Source: Paracerasibacillus soli (GTDB taxonomy: Bacteria > Bacillota > Bacilli > Bacillales > Amphibacillaceae). Taken from it: a DNA stretch of 64,000 nucleotides. Location: NCBI RefSeq assembly GCF_034006335.1, contig NZ_JAWDIQ010000002.1; one strand, given 5' to 3'. Position numbers and translations under genes: made by a program. Numbering within the stretch: the stretch's first letter is position 1; every line of letters starts with the position of its first letter. Of the stretch, positions 29,452-40,278 are shown piece after piece. The notes beneath the pieces were generated by a model. That model was not told where the DNA came from, did not search any database, and saw only the letters and a list, made by a program, of their open reading frames with translations.

Positions 29452-29854
29452 TTTCTCACCCTTTATATTCATGTTTTGACTTATCTGCTTTTATCTTCTT
29501 CGCTAACTTACAACTTACCTTTTTCCAACCATGCCCCCTTAAGTGACACTTCCAATTTCGGTATCTAATAAGGTAGAGAATGATATGTCGTACTTCTACT
29601 AGTATATTTCTAGTGTACGCTGTTCGATAATAAAAAACATAGATTTAATAGGGTTGTTGGAAGAATGTAAAAGAATTGAAAAAGTGTAATCCTCTTTGTA
29701 AAATTTGTAATCTTACGTTCGGACATGTTTTTTGTCTTTGTTAATCACGCGGAAGTGCCCACGCAACAACTTAAAATTGTACATAAAAACGTAAACCCCT
29801 TCAGTTATATGACACACTAACTTTTGGGGTTTACGATAGAGCAAGCAAATTTTA
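29452..29854. other. Gap between the acyltransferase and ku genes
   Basis: About 400 AT-rich bases with no gene. The ku terminator occupies its right end; no other structured element stands out. Confidence 0.55.
29791..29834 (-). terminator. ku terminator
   Basis: GTAAACCCC pairs with GGGGTTTAC, with an inner TTA/TAA step, 20 bases after the ku stop codon. Confidence 0.7.
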
Positions 29855-30688
29855 TTATTCATTTGCAGTCTTTTTCTTCGTCGTACGTTTTGGCTGACGC
29901 GGTTTTGGTTTATCCTTCTTTGCTTTTGCTAAAGAAGCTTGCAACGCCTCCATCAAATCGGTCACATTATCAGGAGTTGGCTTATCTTTTGCAGTTGTAA
30001 CTTGTGCTGTATCCTTTTTCTGATCAATTAACGCAAGCAAATCATTTCTGTATGCATCCTCATATTTTTCTGGATCAAATGTAGACGTTAATTGATTAAT
30101 GAGTAACTTTGCAGTATCCAACTCTTTCTTGCCCGTTTCGATTTGATCAGGTATATTCGGAACATCCTGGACATGACGAACTTCGTCAGGATAATGAATA
30201 GTTTCTACTACAATTGTATTTTGATAAACACGAATTACTGCAAGTTGTTCTTTTGAGCGTATCATCATTTTGGCAACACCAATTTTCCCCGTATCTTCAA
30301 GAGCCGTACGTAGGAGACTGTATGCTTTTGTCCCGCCTTCATTCGGGGATAAATAATAACTCTTTTCGAAATAAATTGGGTCAATTTCCTCCAACTTAAC
30401 AAAATCGATAATTTCTACCGCTTTATCAGTCTGTTCCCTTTTAATTGCCTCTAAGTCCTCGTCATCAAGTACGACAAATTTATTTTTAACGTACTCATAC
30501 GCCTTTACAATTTCATCTTCCTTTACTTCACGATCACAAACTGGACAAACCTTTTGATATTTTATCGGTGACTGACATTCTTTGTGTAGCTGACGTAAAG
30601 ATACATCTTTATTTTCCGTTGCTGCATGCATTTTTACAGGGATATTAACAAGGCCAAAACTAATCGTACCTTTCCACATCGTATGCAT
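29855..30688 (-). CDS. ku: Non-homologous end-joining protein Ku
   Basis: Bacterial Ku homodimer that binds DNA double-strand ends and recruits LigD, important in spores. 277 residues: MWKGTISFGLVNIPVKM, CQSPIKYQKVCPVCDREV (CxxC), VVETIHYPDEVR, and a Lys-rich C-terminal tail (PKPRQPKRTTKKKT) typical of DNA-binding extensions. GGAGG lies nine bases before the ATG. Divergent from ligD with about 400 bases between, so both may share a control region. Intact. Confidence 0.95.
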   Translation of the reverse strand: MHTMWKGTISFGLVNIPVKMHAATENKDVSLRQLHKECQSPIKYQKVCPVCDREVKEDEIVKAYEYVKNKFVVLDDEDLEAIKREQTDKAVEIIDFVKLEEIDPIYFEKSYYLSPNEGGTKAYSLLRTALEDTGKIGVAKMMIRSKEQLAVIRVYQNTIVVETIHYPDEVRHVQDVPNIPDQIETGKKELDTAKLLINQLTSTFDPEKYEDAYRNDLLALIDQKKDTAQVTTAKDKPTPDNVTDLMEALQASLAKAKKDKPKPRQPKRTTKKKTANE

Positions 30689-31085
30689 GATTACGCACCT
30701 CCTCTTGTTTTTTCAACGTACAATATATAAATACAATGGTATAGCAACAGTTCTCATCATAGTAAAATATTCATTTCACCGTGAGCAACTAACAAAAAAC
30801 GTTCCCCCATTGTGATTGTGCTAATTTTAAAGACCGTACGTGACATTTCACTATCGCGATTCAGCACGGTTAAGGTATAAAATCTGTCTTTTTATAGTTT
30901 GGCAATATATATTATTTTTATCCGAATGAAAGGATGGGTAACAAGCCATCATAAGAAGACAAAATGTATGAAGTTGTATTTCGTTTAAAATAGCAACACG
31001 AAATAACTAACCGAGCTTGATACTTCAATTAGAAACAGTAGGTGGAAAAATAACACCTAAACATCATATACGAGGAGTAAGATAT
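30689..31085. other. ku-ligD divergent control region
   Basis: About 400 bases without a gene. In B. subtilis ykoV/ykoU are expressed in the forespore; I could not identify a clear forespore sigma promoter here. Confidence 0.5.
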
Positions 31086-32898
31086 ATGGATATCATGAAG
31101 CCAATCGCAAGTAAACATATTCCGCAAGGAGACGAATGGTTTTATGAAGTAAAATATGATGGGTTCCGCTGTGTATTAGTATGGGAAAAGGAAGAAATTC
31201 GTTTAATAAGTAAAAACAATAAAGACTTAACAGATAAATTCCCAGAAATCATCGCAGGCTGTAAACGAATTGAAAAGGATATAGCCCCCTATCTTCCGCT
31301 TCAACTCGATGGCGAACTAGTCGTTTTAAATAATCCGATTCAAGCTAACTTTGCTTGGATACAAAAACGCGGGCGCCTACGAAGGCCCGATTTCATTCAG
31401 AAAGCAGCAGCCTCTCGACCCGCCTCTTACATGGCATTCGATCTGTTACAATTAAATGGCATCAATATGCGCTCACAAGAACTTTTCATACGAAAAAATA
31501 AATTACATACATTATTTGCTTCCATCAAATCCGAGCAAAAAGAACATCCACTACATTATGTTTTTCCATATGAACATCCAGATGACCTTTGGCGGGAGCT
31601 TTTTGTACATAAAGGAGAAGGGATTATTGCTAAACGGAGAAAAAGCAAATATTTATTTGCAAAGCAACATCATGATTGGTTTAAAATTAAAAATTGGCGC
31701 ACCATTCACGGTATTGTAACGGCGTATCATCCTACAAATGGCTATTTTTCTATCCAAGTTTATGATGCCGACGGGAAACTAAAAAATATTGGAAAATGTA
31801 AACATCAATTAGAAGCGCAAGCGAAACAAACGTTAACGGAACTTTTTTTAACAAATGGTACATACAATGAAAATTATTATACATTACCACCTGCAATTTG
31901 TACTACGATTCATACGCTTGATTTATACGAGGAAGAATTACGTAAAACCAGAATTCGTGGAGCTCTTACCTCACGATGACGCAACAAATTATACTGCAGA
32001 CCGCGTTCAGCTAGAACAAGCCATGTTGCCTGATGACATAGACTACGCTAAACTTGATAAATTATATTGGCCTAAACCGGCATATACAAAAGGAGATTTA
32101 CTCGTATATATGCGCGAAATCGCACCATACATGTTACCATTTTTAAAAAACCGTGCTTTAACAGTCATCCGTTGTCCAGAAGGAGTAGAGGAAGCATCAT
32201 TTTTTCAAAAACATCTACCAAACTATGCACCTGATTTTATTGAACATGTTCCAAATGAAGCGGGCACAGAAAATTTAATACTATGTAACAATCTTGAGAC
32301 ACTCATTTGGTTTAGTAATCATGGCGCATTGGAATACCATGTTCCTTTTCAAACAGTCGCTACATCCACTCCCGAGGAAATTGTCTTTGATCTTGACCCT
32401 CCTGACCGTAACCATTTTTCATTGGCTGTTTTTGCTGCGACACTGATCAAACAAATGTTAGACGGTTTAAAACTTCAATCCTTCGTCAAATTGTCAGGGA
32501 ATAAAGGTTTACAAATTTATATTCCGATACCGACTGGCAGTATGACTTATGATGAAACAGCAGTTTTCACACAGGCCATTGCTTGGACACTAGAACAGCA
32601 ATATCCCGATTCCTTTACAACCGAACGACTGAAGAAAAACCGCAACAATAGACTTTATATTGATTATGTTCAACACGGAAAGGACAAAACGATTATCGCA
32701 CCATATTCTCCACGAAGAACAGATGATGGTACAATTGCAATGCCGTTATTTTGGGACGAAATAAACGACACACTCCACCCAGCACAGTTTACAATTAAAA
32801 ATGGTGTGAAGCGTATGCAAGAACTCGGGTGTCCTTTTGCAACATATCATCAAGTAAAAGAGAAGCAGATTTTAACAAACTTAAGGGCATTCATTTGA
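31086..32898 (+). CDS. ligD: ATP-dependent DNA ligase/polymerase LigD (one frameshift)
   Basis: Repair ligase of the Ku pathway. The N-terminal ligase domain has the adenylated Lys in FYEVKYDGFR, and EGIIAKRRKSKY and WFKIKNW motifs. The C-terminal archaeo-eukaryotic primase-type polymerase domain has VFDLDPPDRN, KLSGNKGLQIYIPI and APYSPRRTDDG. There is no phosphoesterase domain, as usual for Bacillus LigD. One extra A near 31944 breaks the frame; removing it gives LRKPEFVELLPHDDATNYT. Corrected length is about 603 residues. GAGGAG precedes the ATG at 31086; the upstream extension to 31017 is rejected. Confidence 0.93.
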
Positions 32899-33077
32899 AA
32901 AAGGCATAGCGAAGATGATGAACGCTATGCCACTGCAAAGTAATGAAGCCCGATATGCTAAAGAAAACTTTTAGTGGAGCTTTCCGAGCAATCGTATAGA
33001 TTGCGCACAAACAACTAATCCAAATGTATATATTACCCAAAAAATAGGGAAGGAGCTTTTTACACTCCTTCCTCCCA

Positions 33078-34471
33078 TTATAGTGAAATATTTTCTTCTA
33101 TTGCCGCTCTATCTTGGAATATTTTTACATTTAATTTTTTCAATACACGCGCGGTCAATGTCCCCGCTAGAATACTATCATTCACGTTAATTGCTGTTCT
33201 CCCCATATCGATTAGTGCTTCTATCGAAATAAGTAGTCCAGCTAGAGCAACAGGAAGGCCCATTGAAGATAATACAATTAAGGCTGCAAATGTTGCACCA
33301 CCACCAACTCCAGCAACACCGAATGAACTAATTCCGATAATGAGAATCAATTTCACAAGAAACGCTGGAGTAAATGGATCAATGCCAACGGTTGGCGCAA
33401 TCATCACGGCTAACATCGCCGGATACATACCCGCACAACCATTTTGCCGATTGTTGCACCAAAAGAGGCAGCCATATTGGAAATACCTGTATCAACTCCA
33501 AGTGAGTTTTTTTGCACTTGAATTGTCAATGGGATGGTACCTGCACTAGAACGTGACGTAAACGCAAATCCAAGTACTGGTATCACTTTTCGTACATATG
33601 TGAATGGGTTTAAACCAAACACTGCAACTAAAATAAAATGGAATATAAAGATAACGAACAACGCCACATAAGATGCGATAACAAATTTACCTAATTCCAT
33701 AATACCGGCAAAATTTGTGCTCGCCACTGTATTAGCCATTAATGCTAAAATACCAAACGGTGTCAATCGTAAAATTAATGTGACAATCCGCATAATGACA
33801 GCGTATACTGCATTGACCATTTTCGTAAACATTTCCGCTTGTTCGGGATTTTTCCTACGTACGCCTAGTACTGCAATTCCGACAATCATGGAAAAGATCA
33901 CAACCGCAATAACAGAAGTTGCCCGATCTCCTGTCATATCTAGAAATATATTAGACGGAATGAAATTCAATATTTTCTGTGGTGTGGATAGATTTTCCAC
34001 TTCCCCTAAACGATCTTCCAGCATCATACCGCGATCTGTTTCAGCCTGCCCCGCTTCAATTTGCTCAGCGTTCAAATCAAAAATACCAGCTGTAACAACA
34101 CCAATTAACGCTGCAACCATCGCCGTTGTAACAAGAAAACCGATAATCCAAGCCGCTATTTTCCCAAGCTCCGATGATTTTTCCAAATTAATAATGGATT
34201 GAATAATAGAGACCATGACAAGTGGAACAACAATCATCATTAATAAGCGAATATACCCATTTCCAATGATGCTATACCAATCAGTCGTTTGCCCCAATAC
34301 AGTAGAATCGGCACCATATATAAATTGTAGAGCGAAACCTAATACAATACCAATACCTAAACCTGTAAAAACCCGTTTTGTAAATGAAACGTGCTTTCTT
34401 TGCATAAAGATTAACAAAGCCATAATTGCTAATAATACAACGATATTTATGATGACAAAACCCGTATTCAT
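33078..34471 (-). CDS. tcyP: L-cystine symporter TcyP-like (one frameshift)
   Basis: Sodium/dicarboxylate symporter family member, closest by eye to TcyP (YhcL), which imports cystine. Multi-pass, with RKHVSFTKRVFTGLGIGIVLGF, IGNGYIRLLMMIVVPLVMVSII, TSRSSAGTIPLTIQ and FGVAGVGGGATFAALIVL. One base is missing near 33445; restoring it gives FGATIGQNGCAGMYPAMLA. Corrected length is about 464 residues. The ATG at 34469-34471 has GGGGGAG eight bases upstream. No SAM riboswitch or T-box is visible in the leader. Confidence 0.88.
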
Positions 34472-34727
34472 GTTTTCAACTCCCCCTGTTTTTTTAGTTT
34501 TCACATCATATGCGTTCCTACATAGACATGTGCACATTAATTTATATTATTCCGATTAAATTAGTATGCTTTATCATCATAATAGATTTATCGCTTATAT
34601 TCAACTAAAAAATAATATTTCTACATGAATCTTTAATTACGCTTGAAGCGTATACATGTTATACATCAAATAAAAATTTACATGTGCATGAAACGATATG
34701 ATGGTTAAATGTGCAAGGAGGTATTTC

Positions 34728-35525
34728 ATGTTTGAAGAAATGAAAATAAGAAGTTTTGTCATTGGGTTTATCGGCACTCTGTTTGTCTTAGTCTTCCTTT
34801 TTCCTTCTGAGGAAGATTCACTTCTAGGTGACACTATTTTTTCTTATACATTGTTCGGTATCTTTCCCTTCATTTGGTTGAAAGTACAAACGAGAAAACA
34901 GCAACAATCCTTACTCTACCCAATATCGTTTAAGGGATTTTCCGGACAAGTTCCAAATTTACTTGGCTTGACGCTACTATTATTTATTTTTTCAATTGGT
35001 GCGGTATGGGTATCAAGTTACGGATTGTCATTTTTCTTCCCAAATTACGTAGAGGAAATGTTGCAAGATGACACCGAAATATTCGGTAGGGGTATCATTA
35101 CTTTTTTATTTATATTATACATTTGTCTCGTTGGACCAATTGTTGAGGAATACATATTTAGAGGACTCCTTTTAAAGCGACTTGAGCGAAAGTTTCATAT
35201 TATCGCTAGTTTAATTATCACGAATATCATTTTCGGTATTTTACATATGGATATCATTGGCGCTTTTATTTTTGGTATTGTTATGTCATTACTTTATTTA
35301 AAAACAAATAATTTACTAGTGCCCATATTCATCCATATATGTAACAATACATTCGTCTATATTCTTTTGGTTTTAGACGTTCCAATGCCTGATTTTTTAA
35401 ATTACACAATGGTAGAACAATTATCAGCAGTTATGTTACCAAACCTAATTTTATTTCTCATACCAATTCCATTTCTTTATATGTATATCAAACAAACATG
35501 GAAAGGGGTCAGACCCCAAAAATAG
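34728..35525 (+). CDS. CPBP family intramembrane metalloprotease
   Basis: CAAX protease/bacteriocin-processing family. About 265 residues, seven or eight hydrophobic segments. Motif 1 EEYIFRG (EExxxR), motif 2 FGILH (FxxxH), motif 3 HICNN. Bacterial members cleave membrane proteins or give bacteriocin self-immunity; no bacteriocin gene is adjacent. The ATG at 34728 follows AAGGAGG. The last codons (KGVRPQK) are written by a GGGGTCAGACCCC repeat, so the original C-terminus may have been different. Confidence 0.88.
   Translation: MFEEMKIRSFVIGFIGTLFVLVFLFPSEEDSLLGDTIFSYTLFGIFPFIWLKVQTRKQQQSLLYPISFKGFSGQVPNLLGLTLLLFIFSIGAVWVSSYGLSFFFPNYVEEMLQDDTEIFGRGIITFLFILYICLVGPIVEEYIFRGLLLKRLERKFHIIASLIITNIIFGILHMDIIGAFIFGIVMSLLYLKTNNLLVPIFIHICNNTFVYILLVLDVPMPDFLNYTMVEQLSAVMLPNLILFLIPIPFLYMYIKQTWKGVRPQK
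35505..35517. repeat. GGGGTCAGACCCC hairpin repeat in the CPBP gene end
   Basis: Perfect palindrome that encodes the final GVRP of the protease gene before its TAG stop. Same unit as at 19709 and 51906. Confidence 0.75.
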
Positions 35526-35527
35526 TA

Positions 35528-35552
35528 GACGGGGGTAAAGTTAACCCCCGTC
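35528..35552. terminator. Convergent terminator
   Basis: GACGGGGGT pairs with ACCCCCGTC around AAAGTTA; it serves the convergent CPBP and DUF488 genes and includes the last codons of DUF488. Confidence 0.75.
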
Positions 35553-35915
35553 ATTTTCAATATATTGTTTTAAAACTTGTGCTTGGTTATGTTCCTCGTC
35601 TTTTGCAGCATAAAGTAATGTCACCATTTCGGATTGTTGAATGATTTGTTTTAACTTCAGAAAAGCCGTCCTTTGTTCATCATTTTGCTTTAATTCACCT
35701 TTGTATTTTTCTGCAAAAGCAGGAAACTTGCTCACATCATGTGCAAACCATTTTCGCAAATCATGGGAGGGCGCAATTTCCTTTAACCATTCATCTAACT
35801 GCGCCTTTTCCTTGGATATCCCCCGTGGCCAAATACGATCCACCAAAATTCTTACACCATCTGCATTACTTGGTGCTTCATAGATTCGTTTGAGATGAAC
35901 GACCAATCGACTCAC
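35541..35915 (-). CDS. DUF488 family protein (YeaO-like)
   Basis: 124 residues, intact. Typical DUF488 motifs: VHLKRIYEAPSNADGVRILVDRIWPRG, WLKEIAPSHDLRKWF, and VTLLYAAKDEEHNQA with C-terminal Asn/His. Molecular function unknown. It lies 13 bases downstream of the terC-type gene on the same strand, so it is probably in the Mn-riboswitch-controlled transcript. Confidence 0.88.
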   Translation of the reverse strand: MSRLVVHLKRIYEAPSNADGVRILVDRIWPRGISKEKAQLDEWLKEIAPSHDLRKWFAHDVSKFPAFAEKYKGELKQNDEQRTAFLKLKQIIQQSEMVTLLYAAKDEEHNQAQVLKQYIENDGG

Positions 35916-35928
35916 TTCCTATTTTTGT

Positions 35929-36723
35929 TTATTCAATTTCAATTTTATTGTTCCCATTTGTTTCTACCTGTTTCATGTTACGGCTTAAGGCAAACCAACC
36001 GATGACCGCAATCGCAATTAAGACCGTGTAGAAGATGAGCTTCCATAGGGTCGAATGGGAAAAGTCAGCTGGAATCCAACCAATGTCCTCATGCCCTGCT
36101 ACAATGATTGCCAATTTTACACCGACCCAACCAACAATTGCAAATGCAGCAATTTCTAAGCTTGGACGCTTGTTTAACAGTTCCACGAAAACATTCGCAG
36201 CAAACCGCATAATAATAAGTCCAATCATTCCACCAGCAAATACGACAATAAATTGCCCCGTATCTAAACTACCAACATGCCCAAGTCCTGTTGCCGGTAA
36301 TGCTACTGCCAACGCTACTGCTGCTAAAATAGAGTCAACTGCAAAGGCTAAATCAGCAAATTCCACTTTCACAACCGTCCACCAAGCTTCCCGTAGAAGC
36401 CTCTTTTGTTGTTCCACTATCTCAGGCTGATGTGCTTGCCGTTTATGAAGTTTCCGGTACAGGTTTGTAGAAGCAATGATTAATAAATAAGCAGCTCCGA
36501 TTGCTTGTACTTGCCATACATCAACAAGAAAGGAAATAATAAACAAGGAACCAAAACGTAAAACAAACGCTCCTGCCAAACCATAGAATAGCGCTCTTTT
36601 TCGTTGCTTCTCTGGTAAATGTTTTACCATGATTGCTAATACGAGTGCATTGTCTGCTGCAAGTAAACCTTCTAATCCAATTAGAATGAGCAATACCCAT
36701 CCATATTCTAATATTAGTTCCAT
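35929..36723 (-). CDS. TerC family membrane protein, probable Mn(II) exporter (MeeY/YkoY-type)
   Basis: 264 residues with about seven membrane helices. The TerC metal-binding motifs are visible: GLEGLLAADNALVLAIMVKHL near the N-terminus and EFADLAFAVDSILAAVAL in the middle. In B. subtilis the TerC proteins YkoY and YceF export manganese, helping metalate secreted enzymes. A yybP-ykoY riboswitch about 300 bases upstream on the same strand strongly supports a manganese role. AAGGAGAAG precedes the ATG. Intact. Confidence 0.9.
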   Translation of the reverse strand: MELILEYGWVLLILIGLEGLLAADNALVLAIMVKHLPEKQRKRALFYGLAGAFVLRFGSLFIISFLVDVWQVQAIGAAYLLIIASTNLYRKLHKRQAHQPEIVEQQKRLLREAWWTVVKVEFADLAFAVDSILAAVALAVALPATGLGHVGSLDTGQFIVVFAGGMIGLIIMRFAANVFVELLNKRPSLEIAAFAIVGWVGVKLAIIVAGHEDIGWIPADFSHSTLWKLIFYTVLIAIAVIGWFALSRNMKQVETNGNNKIEIE

Positions 36724-36966
36724 TTTATCTTCTCCTTTTATGAAAGGCTTATTGTTTGTTGCTATTTCACTAGCGAAATTCAGATAAACTATTCCGTAAC
36801 GTAACTTGGAAATTTAAGTAGCGCATACAAGCGCTCCGAAAATACACTGTGTGAAAAGCAGCATCAAATATGTGCTGTACCACACTCCCCTTTTCCTTAT
36901 AAATCCTTGGTCATCAATATGTATATCGTAAAACAAAAGCGCTGTTGGTACCGATTATACAAAAAT

Positions 36967-36997
36967 GACCTTTACCCGTTTATTTCAGGTAAAGGTC
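36967..36997 (-). terminator. Second leader terminator downstream of the Mn riboswitch
   Basis: On the minus strand GACCTTTACC pairs with GGGTAAAGGTC, then ATTTTTG. The ascending strand repeats the 3' strand of the aptamer base, so it could also swap partners with it. Confidence 0.75.
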
Positions 36998-37008
36998 CAT
37001 TAAAAAAA

Positions 37009-37038
37009 GAGACCTCTACCATGAACGGTAAAGGTCTC
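37009..37038 (-). terminator. Riboswitch expression-platform terminator
   Basis: GAGACCTTTACC pairs with GGTAGAGGTCTC followed by seven T residues. Its ascending strand is the 3' strand of the aptamer P1 helix, so ligand-bound aptamer should prevent terminator formation (an ON switch). Confidence 0.85.
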
Positions 37039-37117
37039 GCTAACAACGTCCGTTGCCAAAATAAGCCGGAGATTTCTCTCGTAATGACGACTTATTTTGT
37101 CCAGCTACTCCCCTTTA
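37027..37117 (-). ncRNA. yybP-ykoY manganese riboswitch
   Basis: Minus-strand sequence contains the conserved blocks in order: AAAGGGGAGTAGCTG, GTCGTCATTACGAGA, CTCCGGCTTATTTTGG, CAACGGACGTTGTTAGCG and AGACCTTTACC. P1 forms from TAAAGG and CCTTTA. The two loops that clamp Mn(II) are the conserved TCGTCA/ACGA region and the CAACGG/CGTTG region. It is followed by terminators and then the terC-type gene, the classical arrangement in which Mn turns on the exporter. Recognition is by motif memory, not covariance search. Confidence 0.9.
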
Positions 37118-37237
37118 GGATTGTTACTTTTATTAAAACATGTGCAACGCTATAAAGTCAATAGTTTTTTAAATTGGTGAAAACATCATGGCAGTGTGAA
37201 GCTTCATAATAAGACAAAATAATATCATACCAAAATA

Positions 37238-38973
37238 CTACGCATCACTTGCAATAATATCATGCATAACTTTTTCCATGAATTGTTTTAATTGTAATAA
37301 GCTTTGTTCACTTTCTTTACTGCTATTGCTTGAAACGCCATAATAACATTTAATCTTTGGTTCTGTTCCTGATGGCCGTAAACAAACCCAACTATCTTTT
37401 TCTAAAATAAACTTCAATACATTCTCTTGTGGTAACGCTATTTCTTCCTCTGATTGGTCTACAATCGTTCGCTTTATACTAGTCAAATAATCTTCCACCT
37501 CTAAAACATGTAAATGGGCGATTTTCTTCAAAGGTTGTTTGCGTATCGTCTCCATTATACGAGAGATTTGTTCAATGCCTTCTCTTCCTTCCAATGTAAG
37601 TGAAGACATTCCCTCCATGTAATATCCGTGTTGTTCATATAATTCTTCCAATGCTTCGAGTAATGTTTTCCCTTGTTGTTTCCAATAATATGCCATTTCA
37701 CACGCCATAATGGATGCTTGCACCGCATCTTTATCACGGACAAAGCCTTGGACTAAATACCCGTAACTTTCCTCAAACCCGAACATAAACGTTTCGCCCG
37801 TTTCATCATAGTGATGTATTTTTTCAGCGATATATTTAAATCCAGTTAACGTATTTACAACTTCTACGCCATATTTTTCTGCAATAGCTTTTGCAAATTC
37901 TGTAGAAACAATCGACTTTAATACACGGGCATTTTGTAATAAAATAGGCTCCGTATGTTTTAATAAATAATCAACCATTAATGAGCCGAGTTGATTTCCT
38001 GTTAAAATCGTATATTCACCCGCTCTATTTTTCACCGCTACACCGAGTCGGTCTGCGTCTGGATCGGTAGCAAGTAAAATATCTGCGTTCTGTTTTTCTC
38101 CTGCTTCTATTGCGAGCGTAAACGCTTGATGCTCCTCCGGATTTGGCGATGCTACAGTAGAAAATGCTGGGTCCGGAACGGCTTGTTCTTCCACAATATG
38201 AACATGTTTAAAATTCATTTGTTGTAAACCTTGTTCAACGAGGTCACGTCCTGTACCGTGTAATGGTGTATAAACAATACTTAAATCTTTATTACGTTTA
38301 AAATCTATTTCACTTAATTTCGTAATAAGCTGCAACTGTTCTAAGTATGCATTGTCAATTTCCTGACCGACCCAAATTAATAGATCTTTTGCTTCAAGTT
38401 CATCTTGTTCCATAACCGGGATTGATAGTTCATCCTCGATTGCTTGAATTTTTTCAATGACAGCATCCGCTTCTTCGGGTATCATCTGGCCACCATCTTC
38501 ATTGTACACTTTAAAGCCATTATATTTGGTGGATTATGGCTCGCTGTAATCATAACTCCTGCTACGGTGCCTAAATAACGTACAGCAAATGATAAAAGTG
38601 GTGTTGGATGAATTGTTTTAAAAACATATGTTTTAATGCCATACATCCCGAGTACTTTTGCGGTTTCTAACGCAAATTCCTTCGACATATATCGAGAGTC
38701 ATACGCTACGACGACACCACGATCTTTCACATTAACACATGCGACTAATAAGTAATCTGCCAATCCGCTAACAACTTTTCGAATTGTATACTTATTCATC
38801 CGATTTATTCCTGGTCCCAAAATGCCGCGCATCCCACCAGTACCAAATGTTAATTCTTTATAAAAAGCTTCATGTAATTGTTCTTCGTTACTCTCTTCTA
38901 GTTGACGTTTCAAAGCTAGATCTAAATCTTCTTTTGACATCCATGCTTCATATACGTTTTTCCAGTTTTCCAT
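37238..38973 (-). CDS. pgcA: Alpha-phosphoglucomutase (one frameshift)
   Basis: Interconverts glucose 6-phosphate and glucose 1-phosphate for UDP-glucose and glycolipid/teichoic acid synthesis. Motifs: FGTGGMRGILGPGINRMN, the phosphoserine loop GVMITASHNPP, metal loop DPDADRLGVAV, substrate loop GFEESYGYL, and phosphate-binding RPSGTEPKIKCY. One A is missing near 38525; restoring it gives ASHNPPKYNGFKVYNEDGG. Corrected length is about 578 residues, normal for PgcA. Confidence 0.93.
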
Positions 38974-39088
38974 TTAACTATTTCCCCCATGTAGGTGATA
39001 TGCTCAAATTTTAGCATATTTTGACGGTTTATTCTATTGATGTTTATGATGATGATGTGGATAATTTGTGATCTTAATCAGTAGCATT

Positions 39089-39931
39089 CTACTTACGATA
39101 TACAATAGAGGTTCCTACTTGCTCATATCCAATCTTTTGATATATTCCATTTGAAGTTGGATTTGCATCATCTGTATATAAGGCACAAAATCGATATCCT
39201 TCCTGTAAAAGCCTCAACGAAAGTGCACTGACTGCATTTGTTGCATAACCTTTCCGTTTAAATTTATCTGGCGTAAATACTGCATTTACTGTCGCACCAT
39301 GCCTTGTTGCTCTAGCTTTATTTACCATAGATACTGGAACTTGATTGACCATCCATAAATAAGACGACTTTTGCTCAATAAATCGGGTAGCCATCTCTTT
39401 TGCTTGTTCCTCTGTCATGCTTTCATTTATTTGTTTTCCAAATTGAACGAGCCAATCGGATATAAGATCATGATATTTCATTGTAGCGACAACTAATTCC
39501 CCAGGACCTTCTGGCAATAACTTTACATCATGTAACTGATAGATTCGTTGTTTCATATGCTCGTGCAATATTTCCTTTTCCTTCAAGCGATGGTATTCCT
39601 GTACAAAATGTACCGTAGCAGTAGTTGGTCCAATTACACCAGGTATTTCTTTTTCCTGCTCGATTAGCGTGTGCACGATACATTTCAAAACAATTGGTGG
39701 GACATGATTGACATCTGGCAAGATCCAATTATTCCCTGGGGTTTGCATCAAGCAATAGATGACCTTTCCATCGTTTTCTACTAAACCAAGGTAAACTCCT
39801 TCTATCATAGGTTGAGATTTCATTCGTTCAACCAAACCCAACAATAAATTGTTACATGCCTCCTTTTCTTCCAATAGGTTGGTAACCTTATCACTAAACT
39901 TTTGTATCGATTGTTCAAAATATATATTCAC
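39089..39931 (-). CDS. GNAT family N-acetyltransferase
   Basis: 280 residues, intact. The acetyl-CoA-binding signature is in the C-terminal part (FTPDKFKRKGYATNAVSALSLRLLQEG; then ALYTDDANPTSNGIYQKIGYEQVG). The N-terminal 130 residues form a second, non-catalytic-looking domain, as in two-domain GNAT proteins. The start is a GTG with GGGGTGAG close upstream. The substrate is unknown. Confidence 0.8.
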   Translation of the reverse strand: MNIYFEQSIQKFSDKVTNLLEEKEACNNLLLGLVERMKSQPMIEGVYLGLVENDGKVIYCLMQTPGNNWILPDVNHVPPIVLKCIVHTLIEQEKEIPGVIGPTTATVHFVQEYHRLKEKEILHEHMKQRIYQLHDVKLLPEGPGELVVATMKYHDLISDWLVQFGKQINESMTEEQAKEMATRFIEQKSSYLWMVNQVPVSMVNKARATRHGATVNAVFTPDKFKRKGYATNAVSALSLRLLQEGYRFCALYTDDANPTSNGIYQKIGYEQVGTSIVYRK

Positions 39932-40054
39932 TGACTCACCCCATTAATTTTTGTAATTATAGTACAACAGGAATTTTGCGTCAACGTCCTATATTAAAAA
40001 CAATTGCAGATGTATATTTTCCTTGCTAAACTGAAGAAAAGGACGTGAATATAC

Positions 40055-40252
40055 TTGACGATAAAACATATGACAAAAGAACAACTAGAACATGAACTCA
40101 CCAATTTAAAAGCTGATTATGCACGGATTCAAAGTGATATGGATAAATTGGAGTACGTAAAAGGCCGTGTTTCTTCCGCCGAAGAACAACTCATTCGATT
40201 GGAAAAAGAAATTGCAGCAATTTATGCAGCACTAGAAAAGTTTGATGATTGA
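40055..40252 (+). CDS. SE1561-like small coiled-coil protein
   Basis: 65 residues, largely a predicted coiled coil (LEHELTNLKADYARIQSDMDKLE, SSAEEQLIRLEKEIAAIYAALE). Resembles the short SE1561 family of Bacillales; function unknown. The frame begins with TTG at 40055 preceded by AAAGGAC; an internal ATG at 40070 lacks a ribosome site. The ISL3 element starts 15 bases after its stop codon. Confidence 0.65.
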   Translation: MTIKHMTKEQLEHELTNLKADYARIQSDMDKLEYVKGRVSSAEEQLIRLEKEIAAIYAALEKFDD

Positions 40253-40278
40253 GAAGCAAAATAAAAAGGCTCTACAAT

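Larger units (their letters stand above)
36724..37237. other. Leader and intergenic region upstream of terC
   Basis: About 510 bases. It contains the Mn riboswitch (37027-37117), two terminator hairpins, a short stem AGCGC/GCGCT near 36820, and 80 bases with no evident signal before pgcA. The plus-strand 82-codon frame at 36907-37155 is antisense to the riboswitch and rejected. Confidence 0.7.

Noticed and set aside
34472..34697. Possible S-box or T-box leader for the cystine symporter
   Set aside because: None of the conserved S-box or T-box blocks are present.
34728..35525. Bacteriocin immunity role for the CPBP protease
   Set aside because: No bacteriocin precursor or exporter gene nearby; the family is too broad for this call.
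36907..37155. 82-codon plus-strand ORF
   Set aside because: Antisense to the Mn riboswitch and its terminators; no coding signature.
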